A DNA stretch of 64,000 nt from JBBQFI01 sp038237805 (GCA_038237805.1 JBBRYI010000004.1:228395-292394); one strand, 5' to 3'. Positions 28,167 through 36,125 are shown, counted from the stretch's first letter. Notes: generated by a model from the letters alone, not told the origin. Translations and numbers: made by a program.

Positions 28167-28945
28167 AAATCATCGCCATCGCCAATCAAAAGGGCGGCGT
28201 CGGAAAAACTACGACTGCCGTCAATCTCAGCGCGGCACTCGCCGAGGTGGGCCAGCGCGTTCTGCTCGTTGATCTCGATCCGCAGGGCAACGCCACCAGC
28301 TCGTTAGGCCTGCAAGGATTGGTCGGGGAAAGCGTTTACGATCCACTTCTCGGTTCCGTTTCCGTCGCGACCAAAATTTTTCCTACACGTCTCGAACGTT
28401 TATTCATTGTTCCTTCCGATCTCGATTTGGCCGGCGCCGAAATAGAAATCGCCCGCATGGACGATCATCTCACTCGTCTCGCCAAAGCTCTCGCTCCATT
28501 GCGCGCGGATGATGCTTTCGATTTTATCCTTCTCGATTGTCCGCCCTCGTTAGGCATTTTGATGACGAACGCGCTCGCGGCGGCGGACGAATTGCTAACG
28601 CCGATTCAGTGCGAATTTTTCGCACTCGAAGGTTTGGTAAGAATCGTTGGAATTGTTGAGCAGATCAAAGCTGCCGGCGTGAACGATAGTTTAGAATTGC
28701 GGGGTATTGTCATGACAATGTTCGACAGCCGAACAAATCTGAGTGCGCAAGTAGTCGCTGATGTGCGTGAACATTTCAGCGAGCAGGTTTACGAGACCGT
28801 CATTCCGCGCACGGTGCGCTTGAGTGAAGCGCCCAGCTTCGGAAAATCGATTCTCGAGTACGACTCCAACGGTAACGGCGCTCGCGCCTATCGCGCACTC
28901 GCGCAAGAATTCGTTAGGCGTCACCAGCCGCAGCTGGCCGTTTGA
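28163..28945 (+). CDS. ParA/Soj-type ATPase
   Basis: 260 residues beginning MKIIAIANQKGGVGKTTTAVN, the deviant Walker A of ParA proteins. VDLDPQGNATSSLG, ILLDCPPSLG and the C-terminal SEAPSFGKSILEYD are typical of chromosomal Soj. It hydrolyses ATP while bound to DNA and normally works with ParB, which is not in the window. The ATG at 28163 overlaps the stop of the LanB-like gene, an unusual pairing. Three copies of the repeated word lie in this one gene (28300, 28546, 28910); two of them spell the conserved SLG of the family motifs. Confidence 0.92.
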   Translation: MKIIAIANQKGGVGKTTTAVNLSAALAEVGQRVLLVDLDPQGNATSSLGLQGLVGESVYDPLLGSVSVATKIFPTRLERLFIVPSDLDLAGAEIEIARMDDHLTRLAKALAPLRADDAFDFILLDCPPSLGILMTNALAAADELLTPIQCEFFALEGLVRIVGIVEQIKAAGVNDSLELRGIVMTMFDSRTNLSAQVVADVREHFSEQVYETVIPRTVRLSEAPSFGKSILEYDSNGNGARAYRALAQEFVRRHQPQLAV

Positions 28946-29429
28946 TTCCGAAAACGATCGTCGGAAATCCGCGGAACACGGTTTCTTTTTCCGCGATCAT
29001 CCCGTTTTTTTCGGCCACGCGGCGCGATGCGATGTTGTCGGGATGAATGAGCGAGATGACGTGATCGAGCTTGAGACCGTTGAAGGCGTGATCGCGCACT
29101 GCCCGCGCCGCTTCGGTGGCAAGACCGCGTCCCCAGTATTTCGGATCGAGGCGGTAACCGATTTCGATTTCTTCAGCATCGTCGACCATTTGCCGGAAGA
29201 AACCGCAATATCCGATCAACTTGTTTTCAGGGCGAACAATGACCGCAACTTGCGAAGGGGCATCATCGCGATACCCCGCAAAAACCCTTTCCAGAAAGGC
29301 CGCGGTTTGTTCACGGGAAAGAAAACCGGACGAAAAGCGCATGAATTGCGCATCACTCATCAACACCGCGAGCGCGTCGAGGTCTTCCTCGGTGAACCGT
29401 CGCAAAGTGAGTCGGCGCGTTTGAAGCAT
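28914..29429 (-). CDS. GNAT-family N-acetyltransferase
   Basis: 171 residues of the RimJ/RimL type: an N-terminal LQTRRLTLRRFTEEDLDAL, the acetyl-CoA loop region YWGRGLATEAARAV, and NIASRRVAEKNGM. It would acetylate an amine, possibly a protein N-terminus or a small molecule; the target is unknown. Its 3' end overlaps the end of the convergent parA by about 30 bases and its start lies next to the start of the divergent uracil-DNA glycosylase gene. Confidence 0.88.
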   Translation of the reverse strand: MLQTRRLTLRRFTEEDLDALAVLMSDAQFMRFSSGFLSREQTAAFLERVFAGYRDDAPSQVAVIVRPENKLIGYCGFFRQMVDDAEEIEIGYRLDPKYWGRGLATEAARAVRDHAFNGLKLDHVISLIHPDNIASRRVAEKNGMIAEKETVFRGFPTIVFGIKRPAAAGDA

Positions 29430-30156
29430 GACGGATACTGGTTCAAATAATGCACGCGATGCAACTAAACCAGGCGATGCAATTATCGATGCGATGAAAA
29501 GAAATTCAGGGCAACTTCCATTGGACGATGTGGATGAGTGGTCACCGGCCCCGGTGCCGGATAGTTCCAGTCTGGATGTGGTTCGGAAAGCAGCTCGCGG
29601 ATGCCGAGCATGTCATTTATACAAACTCGGAACGCAGACAGTTTTTGGCAAAGGGCCCAGGCACGCGCCGCTCATGCTCGTGGGTGAGCAGCCGGGCGAT
29701 CAGGAAGACCTCGCGGGGAAACCTTTTGTCGGGCCGGCCGGAAAAATTCTCGATCGCGCTTTGGAAGAGGCCGGTATCGATCGCGATAAAGTTTACGTCA
29801 CGAACGTTGTTAAACATTTCAAATGGGAACCGCGCGGGAAGCGGCGCATCCATCAAAAACCAAATTCGCGCGAGATCGCGGCTTGTCGGCCCTGGATGGA
29901 AGCGGAACTTCGACTCGTTAGGCCGAAACTTCTCGTTTGCCTCGGCGCAACGGCGGCTCAGGCCATCTTCGGGCCGTCATTTCGCGTCACGCGTGAGCGC
30001 GGGAAAATTTTCGAATCGGTGCTCGCACCAAAAGTAGTAGCGACGGTGCATCCATCCTCGCTCCTGCGTCAGCCGGATGAAGAATCGCGCGAGCGCGAAT
30101 ACAAATTATTTGTCAAAGATTTGCGCGTTGCCCTCAAGGCGGCGGGCGAAAAATAA
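29428..30156 (+). CDS. udgX: UdgX-type uracil-DNA glycosylase
   Basis: 242 residues of the Fe-S uracil-DNA glycosylase superfamily: Cys residues in CRACHLYK, motif 1 GEQPGDQEDLAGKPFVGPAG and a C-terminal motif VATVHPSSLLRQ. The extra loop GKRRIH (His at about residue 142) is the mark of UdgX, in which this His forms a covalent bond with the abasic sugar after uracil removal. It therefore probably locks onto uracil-containing DNA rather than releasing it. A strong terminator follows immediately after the stop. Confidence 0.9.
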   Translation: MTDTGSNNARDATKPGDAIIDAMKRNSGQLPLDDVDEWSPAPVPDSSSLDVVRKAARGCRACHLYKLGTQTVFGKGPRHAPLMLVGEQPGDQEDLAGKPFVGPAGKILDRALEEAGIDRDKVYVTNVVKHFKWEPRGKRRIHQKPNSREIAACRPWMEAELRLVRPKLLVCLGATAAQAIFGPSFRVTRERGKIFESVLAPKVVATVHPSSLLRQPDEESREREYKLFVKDLRVALKAAGEK

Positions 30157-30189
30157 AACCTGCCCCGAAAACCTTCGGGGCAGGTTTTT
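30157..30189 (+). terminator. Rho-independent terminator after udgX
   Basis: Directly after the udgX stop, a perfect stem with arms AACCTGCCCCGAA and TTCGGGGCAGGTT closes a four-base loop and runs into a T tract. The A-rich left side means it can also serve the convergent gene that ends at 30211. Confidence 0.92.
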
Positions 30190-30210
30190 AATTCGCGTTA
30201 TCGATTCGGA

Positions 30211-30663
30211 TTACGGAGTTGCTGAAGGCGAAGGCGATTCCTTTTCCTTCTTCGACTTCTTCTTCGATTTTTCAGCCTTGGCGCCGAGCATCACGCTCTT
30301 TGCCTCAAGCGATCCATCTTCGTTCTTCCAATAGGAACCGCGGGCTTCTTCCTTCTCCGCGATATCGCTCATGGTCGCGGAATTCCCATCTTTGGTCACC
30401 GTCGTCTTATCTGTGACTTTAAAGACGCGGGATTTTTCCTTCCCCGCGATGGTAAACGTCTTCGCGCCTTGATCCACCGAGGAGATCATTCCGTGATACG
30501 GAATGGCTCGCATGGACGTGGCGGCAGAAGCGCTCGCACTGGGCGAAGGGCTCGGCGTTGGTGAGGCTTCAGATTTCTTTGCTTTTGCAGAAACGCTGAG
30601 AGGTGCACAGAGAGCGAGAGCGGCTAAGCAAACGCTGCTGATGATTAATGATTTGTTTTTCAT
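30211..30663 (-). CDS. Small exported protein with Ser/Pro and Lys-rich low-complexity ends
   Basis: 150 residues from the ATG at 30663: a signal peptide (SLIISSVCLAALALCAPLSVSA), a Ser/Pro/Ala tract, a central beta-rich region (GMISSVDQGAKTFTIAGKEKSRVFKV, read as two short pieces) and a Lys/Glu/Ser/Pro tail. The middle resembles small DUF5666-like periplasmic beta domains, but I cannot name the family with confidence. It ends toward the shared terminator at 30157-30189. Confidence 0.75.
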   Translation of the reverse strand: MKNKSLIISSVCLAALALCAPLSVSAKAKKSEASPTPSPSPSASASAATSMRAIPYHGMISSVDQGAKTFTIAGKEKSRVFKVTDKTTVTKDGNSATMSDIAEKEEARGSYWKNEDGSLEAKSVMLGAKAEKSKKKSKKEKESPSPSATP

Positions 30664-30807
30664 AGTTTTGGTTTTCTGTTGTTCGAGCCGCATCGCGGCC
30701 CGTTCGAATGAGACGGGACAACGGCGGCTTTTCTTCAGCGAGCTAAGCGATTCTGCCTAACAAATGCAACTCTGGTTTTCGTCGCATCGAGAGAGCGCGA
30801 AAATTTG

Positions 30808-30880
30808 TGGAGGTAAGGGGATTCGAACCCCTGACCTTCTCATTGCGAACGAGACGCTCTACCAACTGAGCTATACCCCC
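30808..30880 (-). tRNA. tRNA-Ala (anticodon CGC)
   Basis: Reverse-strand cloverleaf of 73 nt: acceptor GGGGGTA pairs with TACCTCC plus discriminator A, D-arm GCTCAGTTGGTAGAGC, anticodon loop TTCGCAA giving CGC, and T-loop TTCGAAT. The acceptor contains the G3-U70 wobble that identifies tRNA-Ala. CCA is not encoded. Its 5' half is duplicated at 43120-43157, which marks this gene as the integration site of the island to its right. Confidence 0.96.
30843..30880. repeat. Left attachment repeat (5' half of intact tRNA-Ala)
   Basis: 38 bases identical to 43120-43157, covering the tRNA acceptor 5' strand, D-arm, anticodon 5' stem and anticodon loop. Identity stops at the anticodon loop on one side and at the tRNA 5' end on the other. 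Confidence 0.9.
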
Positions 30881-30940
30881 GAATTCTTTCACTTACCAAG
30901 GCTTAACAGGTGAAAGCTGGGTAAGTGTTTACCCTAGGAG

Positions 30941-30989
30941 CCACCCGTTTTGCCCCCCTGAGCATTTCTGAACAGTCTGCTCCTGTCCA
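30941..30989. repeat. Left copy of island-end inverted repeat
   Basis: Contains CCACCCGTTTTGCCCCCCT (30941-30959), then a 15-base spacer and GTCTGCTCCTGTCCA (30975-30989). The inverse of both blocks, in the same order and nearly the same spacing, lies at 42787-42836. A further copy of CTGCTCCTGTCCA is at 31121-31133. These may be integrase or excisionase arm sites. Confidence 0.8.
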
Positions 30990-31060
30990 GAAAAGTCAGA
31001 GCTAACCGATCTGGCGAACAGTTCGCACCGCCACGCCAACTCAACTAATCGGCGAGGCGA

Positions 31061-31091
31061 ATTGTAGCACAATGAAAATATTTTTCACCAA
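31061..31091 (-). promoter_or_regulatory. Promoter-like block upstream of tRNA-Ala, element copy
   Basis: On the minus strand TTGGTG (31091-31086), 19 bases, TACAAT (31066-31061). The same block, with high identity over about 22 bases, occurs before the orphan tRNA half at 43171-43201 with the same spacing. In this copy it lies 180 bases before the tRNA 5' end, so the transcript would carry a long leader. Confidence 0.5.
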
Positions 31092-31260
31092 ACGAAAAGA
31101 CCACCCCTGTCCCGACGATTCTGCTCCTGTCCACATTAGTCACTACGTCATCCGAATTACTCGTTAGGCACTTAGTTGCAGTCCGGAAAATGTGCGTGAT
31201 AGTCACGTCCCGCCTGGTGGAGCGGAAGCAAATTCTGCCGCAAACCGGTGTCGGAAGAAT

Positions 31261-32001
31261 ATGGTGAACGACGTTTCTGCAGACAACAAGGAGGCGACTT
31301 ATATCAAGATCGCCAACTTCCCCGGCTTATACCGGCACACTCGTTCCGGTCGCTACTACGGCGCCAAAAAGCTTCGCGGAAAGCGGAGGGAGTGTTCGTT
31401 GCGAACGACCGACCGAAAGATCGCCGAACGAAGGCTTCGCGACTGGATGCGCAATCTAACTGCCGTGGATCATGGGCTGGAGAGAATGACGCTGCGCGAA
31501 CTGATTATTGGCGTCAAACGCCATAAGACGGGCACATTCTTTTATGTTCCTATTTATCCGGCACTAAAAGTATTGCTCGTTAGGCTTTGCTAGGCCGCTG
31601 ATGATGCGCATCCAACCGATCGCGTATTTGTAATTTCTGACGCGAAAAGGGGACTGAAAGCTGCGTGCGACCGTCTCTGTTACCCCAACTTTTCGCAACG
31701 CTCCATCCGTCGTTGCCAGATTCGACGGCTTTGGCGGTGTGGAGTAGACAAGAAGCTTATAGCTAAATGGCAAGGTCACCAGGATGGTGGTCAACTCATC
31801 ATCGACACGTACACCGAAACGTTTGGCGATGATGATGCTGAATATGAACGACAACAACTCGCCAACTCTCGGCTTGAGCGTTGTTGCACGGCCCGAGGAA
31901 TTTCACTGGCGCATAGCACGTCCAAACAAACACCCGTCGAGCTTCATCTTTCGTTGTGGGCGAGCGGTAGCGCAGTCGTCAACCAGCAACGACCCGACTA
32001 G
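31261..32001 (+). pseudogene. Relic tyrosine integrase with in-frame stop and internal deletion
   Basis: The frame starts with an integrase N-terminal Arm domain (KIANFPGLYRHTRSGRYYGAKK, read as two parts) and core-binding start (AERRLRDWMRNLTAVD), then jumps directly from MTLRELI to the catalytic-domain strand RHKTGTFFYVPIYPAL. Roughly 150-200 residues, including the first catalytic Arg, appear to be deleted. An in-frame TAG at 31591-31593 is followed, in the same frame, by the rest of the catalytic domain: SIRRCQIRRLW, AKWQGHQDGG and the Tyr motif DTYTETF. The gene ends at TAG 31999-32001. It lies next to the attachment tRNA, as expected for the island's own integrase, but cannot be active. 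Confidence 0.88.
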
Positions 32002-32020
32002 CGGCTGAAATTCTGGGTTC

Positions 32021-32311
32021 GTGAAGAATCCATTCAAAGTCGGTGATAAAGTCGTAACCAAAGTCCGCAGTGCTGAGGTCGAGGGTGTCGTCACAAAGTT
32101 GTGGCAAAACGAAGTGCAGGTACGCACTCCCGACAATGAACTTCGTTGGCGCAGTGTGTACACGGTTTGGTATCCGGGCGGCTCGCCGCTAGCGCGACCG
32201 ACGGAGGGCAAGACCGGAAGCAAACCGGGTGTGTCGGCATCTGCCGCGAGCAAGAATTCAGCCCGCCCAAAAACCAAAGTGTCCGGCAAGCGGTCGAAGA
32301 AGCGCCGATAA
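32021..32311 (+). CDS. Small basic SH3/KOW-like protein, cassette copy 1
   Basis: 96 residues from GTG 32021. The first 53 (MKNPFKVGDKVVTKVRSAEV, then TKLWQNEVQVRTPDNELRWRS) look like a small beta-barrel of SH3 or KOW type; the tail is Lys/Arg/Ser-rich and could bind nucleic acid. A paralogue at 36126-36425 shares 44 of the first 53 residues and the same unusual GTG start context (TTCGTGAAGAA). A SymE-like gene follows in both copies, so the pair is a conserved unit. No named family is recognised. Confidence 0.75.
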   Translation: MKNPFKVGDKVVTKVRSAEVEGVVTKLWQNEVQVRTPDNELRWRSVYTVWYPGGSPLARPTEGKTGSKPGVSASAASKNSARPKTKVSGKRSKKRR

Positions 32312-32328
32312 CAACCGGCGACGCTGGC

Positions 32329-32580
32329 TTGCGCGCCGAAGGCCAAGCTCCTCCGCGTTCTCATCGCGACTCCTGTCAGTTTGCCAAGCCGAATGTTCGG
32401 AGGCTGGGGGTGGGAGAAATGGTTCAGCGTCGCCGACAGGGGGAGGCGGTTGTTCCATTCATACGGCTTGCGGGGAAATGGTTACGCGATGCAGGATTTC
32501 GGGCCGGAGATTCCATCGCGATAGAGGTCACCAACGGTCGGATATGGATCGTCAAAATTCCCGACCGTATGCGGGTTTAG
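32329..32580 (+). CDS. SymE-like toxin, cassette copy 1
   Basis: The C-terminal 45 residues (VVPFIRLAGKWLRDAGFRAG, then DSIAIEVTNGRIWIV) match the SymE/SpoVT-AbrB-fold family, in which E. coli SymE is an SOS-induced RNA-targeting toxin. The preceding VRRLGVGEMVQRRRQG corresponds to the typical RQLTV...SRY stretch of SymE. No ATG lies ahead of that stretch; TTG 32329 is the best start, 17 bases after the stop of the basic gene, while ATG 32419 would remove part of the family region. Expression level is therefore uncertain. Confidence 0.72.
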   Translation: MRAEGQAPPRSHRDSCQFAKPNVRRLGVGEMVQRRRQGEAVVPFIRLAGKWLRDAGFRAGDSIAIEVTNGRIWIVKIPDRMRV

Positions 32581-32654
32581 CCCACGGGGAGAACTTCCCT
32601 TTGGGAAGTTTCTTGGGTCAATCTGACCACACTGGGCGTTTTGGTGTCGAATCG

Positions 32655-32757
32655 TTATCGCTGAGCACGCTTCAGAACGTCAGATGCTTCCAATCCAAGC
32701 ACCCGGCAAATTCGCAGTAGCGTATCCAAACCGGGGACTCGCAGTCCACGCTCCACC
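32655..32757 (-). pseudogene. C-terminal fragment of an XRE helix-turn-helix protein, cassette copy 1
   Basis: Minus-strand frame ERGLRVPGLDTLLRICRVLG and onward to DVLKRAQR before a TAA at 32657-32655. It is the C-terminal end of an XRE/Cro DNA-binding domain. The remainder is missing: the fragment is joined to the truncated transducer gene at about 32757. The second cassette holds a longer copy (37220-37417) with 23 of 32 residues identical. Confidence 0.75.
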
Positions 32758-33093
32758 TAACTCCGATTGCCTCGAATCCAGCCGCGTGTGCTGCACGACG
32801 ATCGTCACATCGGAATCGATTGTGCTCGCGTAGTTAGTTGCTTTCGGAATCGGCTCCGGATCGGTCAGATCATTAAAGCGCTGATGCAACGTGCGCCGGG
32901 CCGGCACCGTGATTTTGTAAGGCCCGACCGGATCGCGATCGCTGTAGAAAATCGTGATCTCGACATGCGCGTCGACCTCATTCGCGTTCAGGATGCAGGC
33001 GGTCTCGTGACTCAACATTGCCGGCTCCGGTCCGTAGCTCCACGATGGAATCCAGCCTTTTGGGATCGCCCAATGTTTTTTACCTATGCTCAT
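32680..33093 (-). pseudogene. Sensory rhodopsin transducer (ASRT-like), C-terminus replaced
   Basis: Residues 1-108 match the Anabaena sensory rhodopsin transducer family: IGKKHWAIPKGWIPSW, AHVEITIFYSDRDPVGPYKI, RFNDLTDPEPIP and VVQHTRLDSRQSE. Family members form small beta tetramers that partner a microbial rhodopsin or bind sugars or DNA. After RQSE the frame runs through the XRE fragment, so the last family residues are lost and replaced by about 25 unrelated ones. No rhodopsin gene is present. It may still fold, but I treat it as a truncated copy. Confidence 0.75.
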
Positions 33094-33491
33094 ATTTTCT
33101 CCGCTCGTAAAGGCACGGGTGAAGTGCCGCCGGAAACCGGATCGTTCGCGACCAGCTTCGGCAACACTTGGACCACCCTGTTTCTGTTTAGTAGATCATC
33201 GGATGCGTCCAGTATGGCTCATCCAGGAACCTGCCCGACGCGCATGACCCAAACATGATGGCGGCATTACATCGATGAAAGGAAACCGCGCCATGCTTCG
33301 CAAACGATCTCTGGCCTGGCCAATCCGGGCCATTCCCAATTCGTGAGAATGAACGCACCAGGAAGCGACCACACATTTCCAGAGAGACTCATGCAACAGG
33401 AACCTTTGAGCGATCGGCTCTGCTCACATGGCTGAAATTTCGAGCGGCCGAAACACCCGGCATGTGTAAGGTTAGCCGCCAGGCCGCCGCC
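33094..33491. other. Gene debris between transducer and nitroreductase
   Basis: About 400 bases with no convincing intact gene. Short open stretches on the minus strand (for example CASGRFLDEPYWTHPMIY ending near 33200, and a 41-codon stretch ending at 33267) look like pieces of coding sequence but belong to no family I recognise. Confidence 0.5.
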
Positions 33492-34157
33492 ATGCTGCGC
33501 ACCATCCCTCTTCCGCCACGCGAGCCGTCTTCTGATGATGTGATCAGAGACCGCGCGATTGCCTTCAGCGCGCAGATGCAACGGCGCCGGACGGTGCGGG
33601 ATTTTTCCGATCGAACGGTCTCCCGCGAAGTGATCGAAGCGTGCCTTCGTTGCGCGGGCAGCGCGCCGAGCGGGGCGAACTTGCAGCCGTGGCATTTCGT
33701 AGCGGTAGCGGACCCGAAAGCGAAACATGAGATCCGCGTCGCCGCGGAGGACGAAGAACGCGAGTTCTACGAACACCGGGCGCCAAAGGAATGGATCGAG
33801 GCGCTCGCGCCGCTCGGGACCGATTCGCGCAAGCCCTTTTTGGAGATCGCGCCCTGGCTGATCGCTATTTTCTCGCAGCCCTACAGCGTGCGCGCCGACG
33901 GCACGCGCATGAAACATTACTACGCGACCGAATCGGTCGGCATCGCGACCGGCCTGTTGCTCGGTGCGATTCATCAAGCCGGTCTCGTTGCGCTCACGCA
34001 CACGCCGAGTCCGATGGCGTTCCTGAATCGCATTCTGCAACGCCCCGCGCATGAGAAGCCGTTCCTTCTGCTTGTCGTGGGGCATCCCGCAGAAGACGCG
34101 CGCGTCCCGGAGATCGAGCGCAAACCGCTCGACGAAATTTCTTCCTTCGTCCTCTAG
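33492..34157 (+). CDS. Nitroreductase-family flavoprotein
   Basis: About 221 residues with QMQRRRTVRDFSDRTVS (FMN phosphate-binding Arg residues), CAGSAPSGANLQPWHFV and a C-terminal LLLVVGHPAEDA. This is the FMN-dependent nitroreductase fold, closest in style to the iodotyrosine-deiodinase-like subgroup. The reaction is unknown. The ATG at 33492 fits better than an upstream start at 33462. It appears intact, unlike its neighbours, and its stop overlaps the end of the convergent channel fragment by four bases. Confidence 0.87.
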   Translation: MLRTIPLPPREPSSDDVIRDRAIAFSAQMQRRRTVRDFSDRTVSREVIEACLRCAGSAPSGANLQPWHFVAVADPKAKHEIRVAAEDEEREFYEHRAPKEWIEALAPLGTDSRKPFLEIAPWLIAIFSQPYSVRADGTRMKHYYATESVGIATGLLLGAIHQAGLVALTHTPSPMAFLNRILQRPAHEKPFLLLVVGHPAEDARVPEIERKPLDEISSFVL

Positions 34158-34768
34158 CGTTCGCGTTCGCTCATCGAGACCTGCGCACGAAGCAGGTCGT
34201 GCAGGGTCAGAAAGCCGAGCAGCTTCCCGTCTTCGTCGCGCGTGATCGCGATCGTCCCGGTGGTCGATTCCACCAATGCCATCTGCGAACCGCGGATCGA
34301 TTCGTCCGGTTTACAGGTGCGTGCCGGCTCGAGTCGCGGCGCGCGCTTTTCGCTTAAGGCGAGCTCGAGTTCAGTGCGCGGCGCGATGCCTTTCAACGCG
34401 CCGTCCAGGAGCACCGGGAAGAAGCGATATGGATGCCTCTCAAGGAGTGCGCGCAGCGCCGCTTCACTCTGATCTTCAATCACCGCGGGTTGGAAGTTCG
34501 CAATCGCCGAGACCGGCAGGTTCTGCCAGCTGCGCAGATCGCGCGGCGGAATCACGTGATGCATTTCGTGTCCATCCTGCCGCACTTCATCGTAGAAGTT
34601 CACGCGCACGAAGGGACGCGCGATCGCCTGGCTCACGAGACCGGCCAGCATCAATCCCGGCACGACCGCGAACTGGTGCGTCATCTCGAAGATAATGAGA
34701 ATGGCGGTGACCGGTGCCTGCACGACCGCGCCCAGACAAGCGCTCATCGCACCGATTGTGACGAGCAA
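34154..34768 (-). pseudogene. 3' fragment of a ClC-type chloride channel with CBS domains
   Basis: 204 residues that begin inside the transmembrane domain (TIGAMSACLGAVVQAPVTAI, matching the late helices of ClC proteins with the GAVVQAP loop) and continue into a paired CBS domain (ALRALLERHPYRFFPVLLDG; GFLTLHDLLRA). At least 300 N-terminal residues are missing. Just upstream, at about 34770-34920, a different open stretch (NWLYECCYKVPAAGNFWRFV, a basic and membrane-like piece) is joined to it, so two unrelated fragments are fused near 34775. Confidence 0.82.
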
Positions 34769-34871
34769 TCCTTAGCGACGCCACGACGATGACGCCGAGA
34801 GTCAGCCAGACGAAGCGCCAGAAATTTCCCGCCGCCGGCACCTTGTAGCAGCACTCGTAAAGCCAGTTCAC

Positions 34872-35035
34872 CGCGGTCGGCCTGATCCGAAAGCCGTGGT
34901 GATAGCTTATGGTGCGCCTGTGCTGGCGGATCTGTTTTGAGCTACTACCGAGTGATTCGAGTAATCGCTAGAATATTTCGATCCCCTAGGTAAGTGGTCT
35001 TTTGCTTCTCTTAAATCCGCCTAAGATTTGAAGAC
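34872..35035. other. Noncoding spacer
   Basis: Between the unrecognised membrane-like fragment and the DUF2971 gene. AT content rises and a possible -10-like TAGAAT is seen near 34970, but I find no repeat, gene or terminator. Confidence 0.4.
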
Positions 35036-35638
35036 GTGAACATTCCCCCCACCCTGTACAAATACTGCCAGCCCGGCGGCATCGACATTCTGGAACGTCT
35101 TCGGTTAAAAGTGACGCCTCCAAAGTATTTCAACGATCCACTTGAGTTTGCCCCCCGGATGCGGTCGGGTTTCAACATCGAGGATGCCCGCCGATCTGTG
35201 TCAAGGCGGGAGTTTAGACGGGTCCATTACCAGACGTTTTTGAGAGCAGGGTTTTCGGCTTCGTTTGAAGAATTCAATAAAATATTCTTAGCTGAGATAA
35301 AAGAGCAGCTTGCGCAGCAAATCGTCGCCGGATATCCGCAGGACGCGAAACAGTTTCGCGATCAACAAGTAGAGTTCGTAAGTCGAGAAATTGGTTTAAT
35401 CTGCTTATCGGCCGTGCCGGACGACATCTTAATGTGGGCGCATTATACCGACTCGCATATGGGCTTTGTTATAGGGTTCGATACCACTGATAAGTTTTTC
35501 ACAAGCCCTCGCGTTCGCGAGGTAAAATACCTCAACAAGAGAGTTCTAATGGGCCACTGGGACGATATGCGTGATGCTAAGCGCCGAGCCGCTACGGCGA
35601 TCGAGGAAATCACTCCAGCGACGCAAATCTTTGTCTGA
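35036..35638 (+). CDS. DUF2971 protein, probably shortened
   Basis: 200 residues with the DUF2971 pattern: LYKYCQPGG near the N-terminus, PPKYFNDPLEFAPR, and LICLSAVPDDILMWAHYTDS with HMGFVIGFD. The family is of unknown function, frequent in phage-defence and mobile-element settings. Most members have 250-300 residues and end with a charged block containing a Lys/Trp-Tyr-Glu motif that I do not find here, so the 3' end may be missing. Base composition is lower in GC than the chromosomal genes. Confidence 0.75.
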   Translation: MNIPPTLYKYCQPGGIDILERLRLKVTPPKYFNDPLEFAPRMRSGFNIEDARRSVSRREFRRVHYQTFLRAGFSASFEEFNKIFLAEIKEQLAQQIVAGYPQDAKQFRDQQVEFVSREIGLICLSAVPDDILMWAHYTDSHMGFVIGFDTTDKFFTSPRVREVKYLNKRVLMGHWDDMRDAKRRAATAIEEITPATQIFV

Positions 35639-35666
35639 GATCATTCGGTCCAAACAGCGCGGGAAT

Positions 35667-35942
35667 CTACGCCGCAGTGGCGACGCCACCCTCAATTTCT
35701 TTACAGATCAGAGCGAGCTTGTCGTTAAGGAGACGTATCTGTTTTGGAGAGCCACGCTTCATGATGTGACGGACATTCATTACTGATTCGATCATCCGCT
35801 GATGCTTATCGGCCTCGTATCCATATTCTACGCGTTCCGCGGCAGTTGGATCGGCGATCGCGACTAACGTTACTTCGCCGCGTTTCGGTCCGCGCTCTTT
35901 TCTGGACCACTGAATTAGTAGCGTTCCACGAATTTGCTCCAA
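35667..35942 (-). CDS. Hypothetical 91-residue protein
   Basis: A charged soluble product (LLIQWSRKERGPKRGEVTLV, EYGYEADKHQRMIESVMNVR) with no recognised motif. It ends in an alanine-rich GGVATAA close behind the DUF2971 gene, convergent with it. It may be a remnant; there is no paralogue in the window. Confidence 0.4.
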   Translation of the reverse strand: MEQIRGTLLIQWSRKERGPKRGEVTLVAIADPTAAERVEYGYEADKHQRMIESVMNVRHIMKRGSPKQIRLLNDKLALICKEIEGGVATAA

Positions 35943-36125
35943 CTGCGCATCTGTTGCGATCGTCTCCGATTAGGAACAGCGGGAACAGCAATGTGTAATA
36001 GCGTACCGAAGAACGGAGCATATTACTCGTGTGTATACATCTGATCTTCAAAATTCCACGAGATAATCCGTTTCATCTTCGCCGCGTATTCGGCTCACAG
36101 CGATCGCTGCCAAATTCTTGGTTTC
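35943..36125. other. Noncoding spacer before cassette copy 2
   Basis: Under 200 bases with no gene. The last 20 bases (AAATTCTTGGTTTCGTG region) match the sequence preceding cassette copy 1, so cassette homology begins a little before the GTG start. Confidence 0.45.

Noticed and set aside
30808..30880. CRISPR or rRNA presence around the tRNA and repeats
   Set aside because: No regularly spaced repeats with unique spacers and no rRNA-like sequence anywhere in the window.
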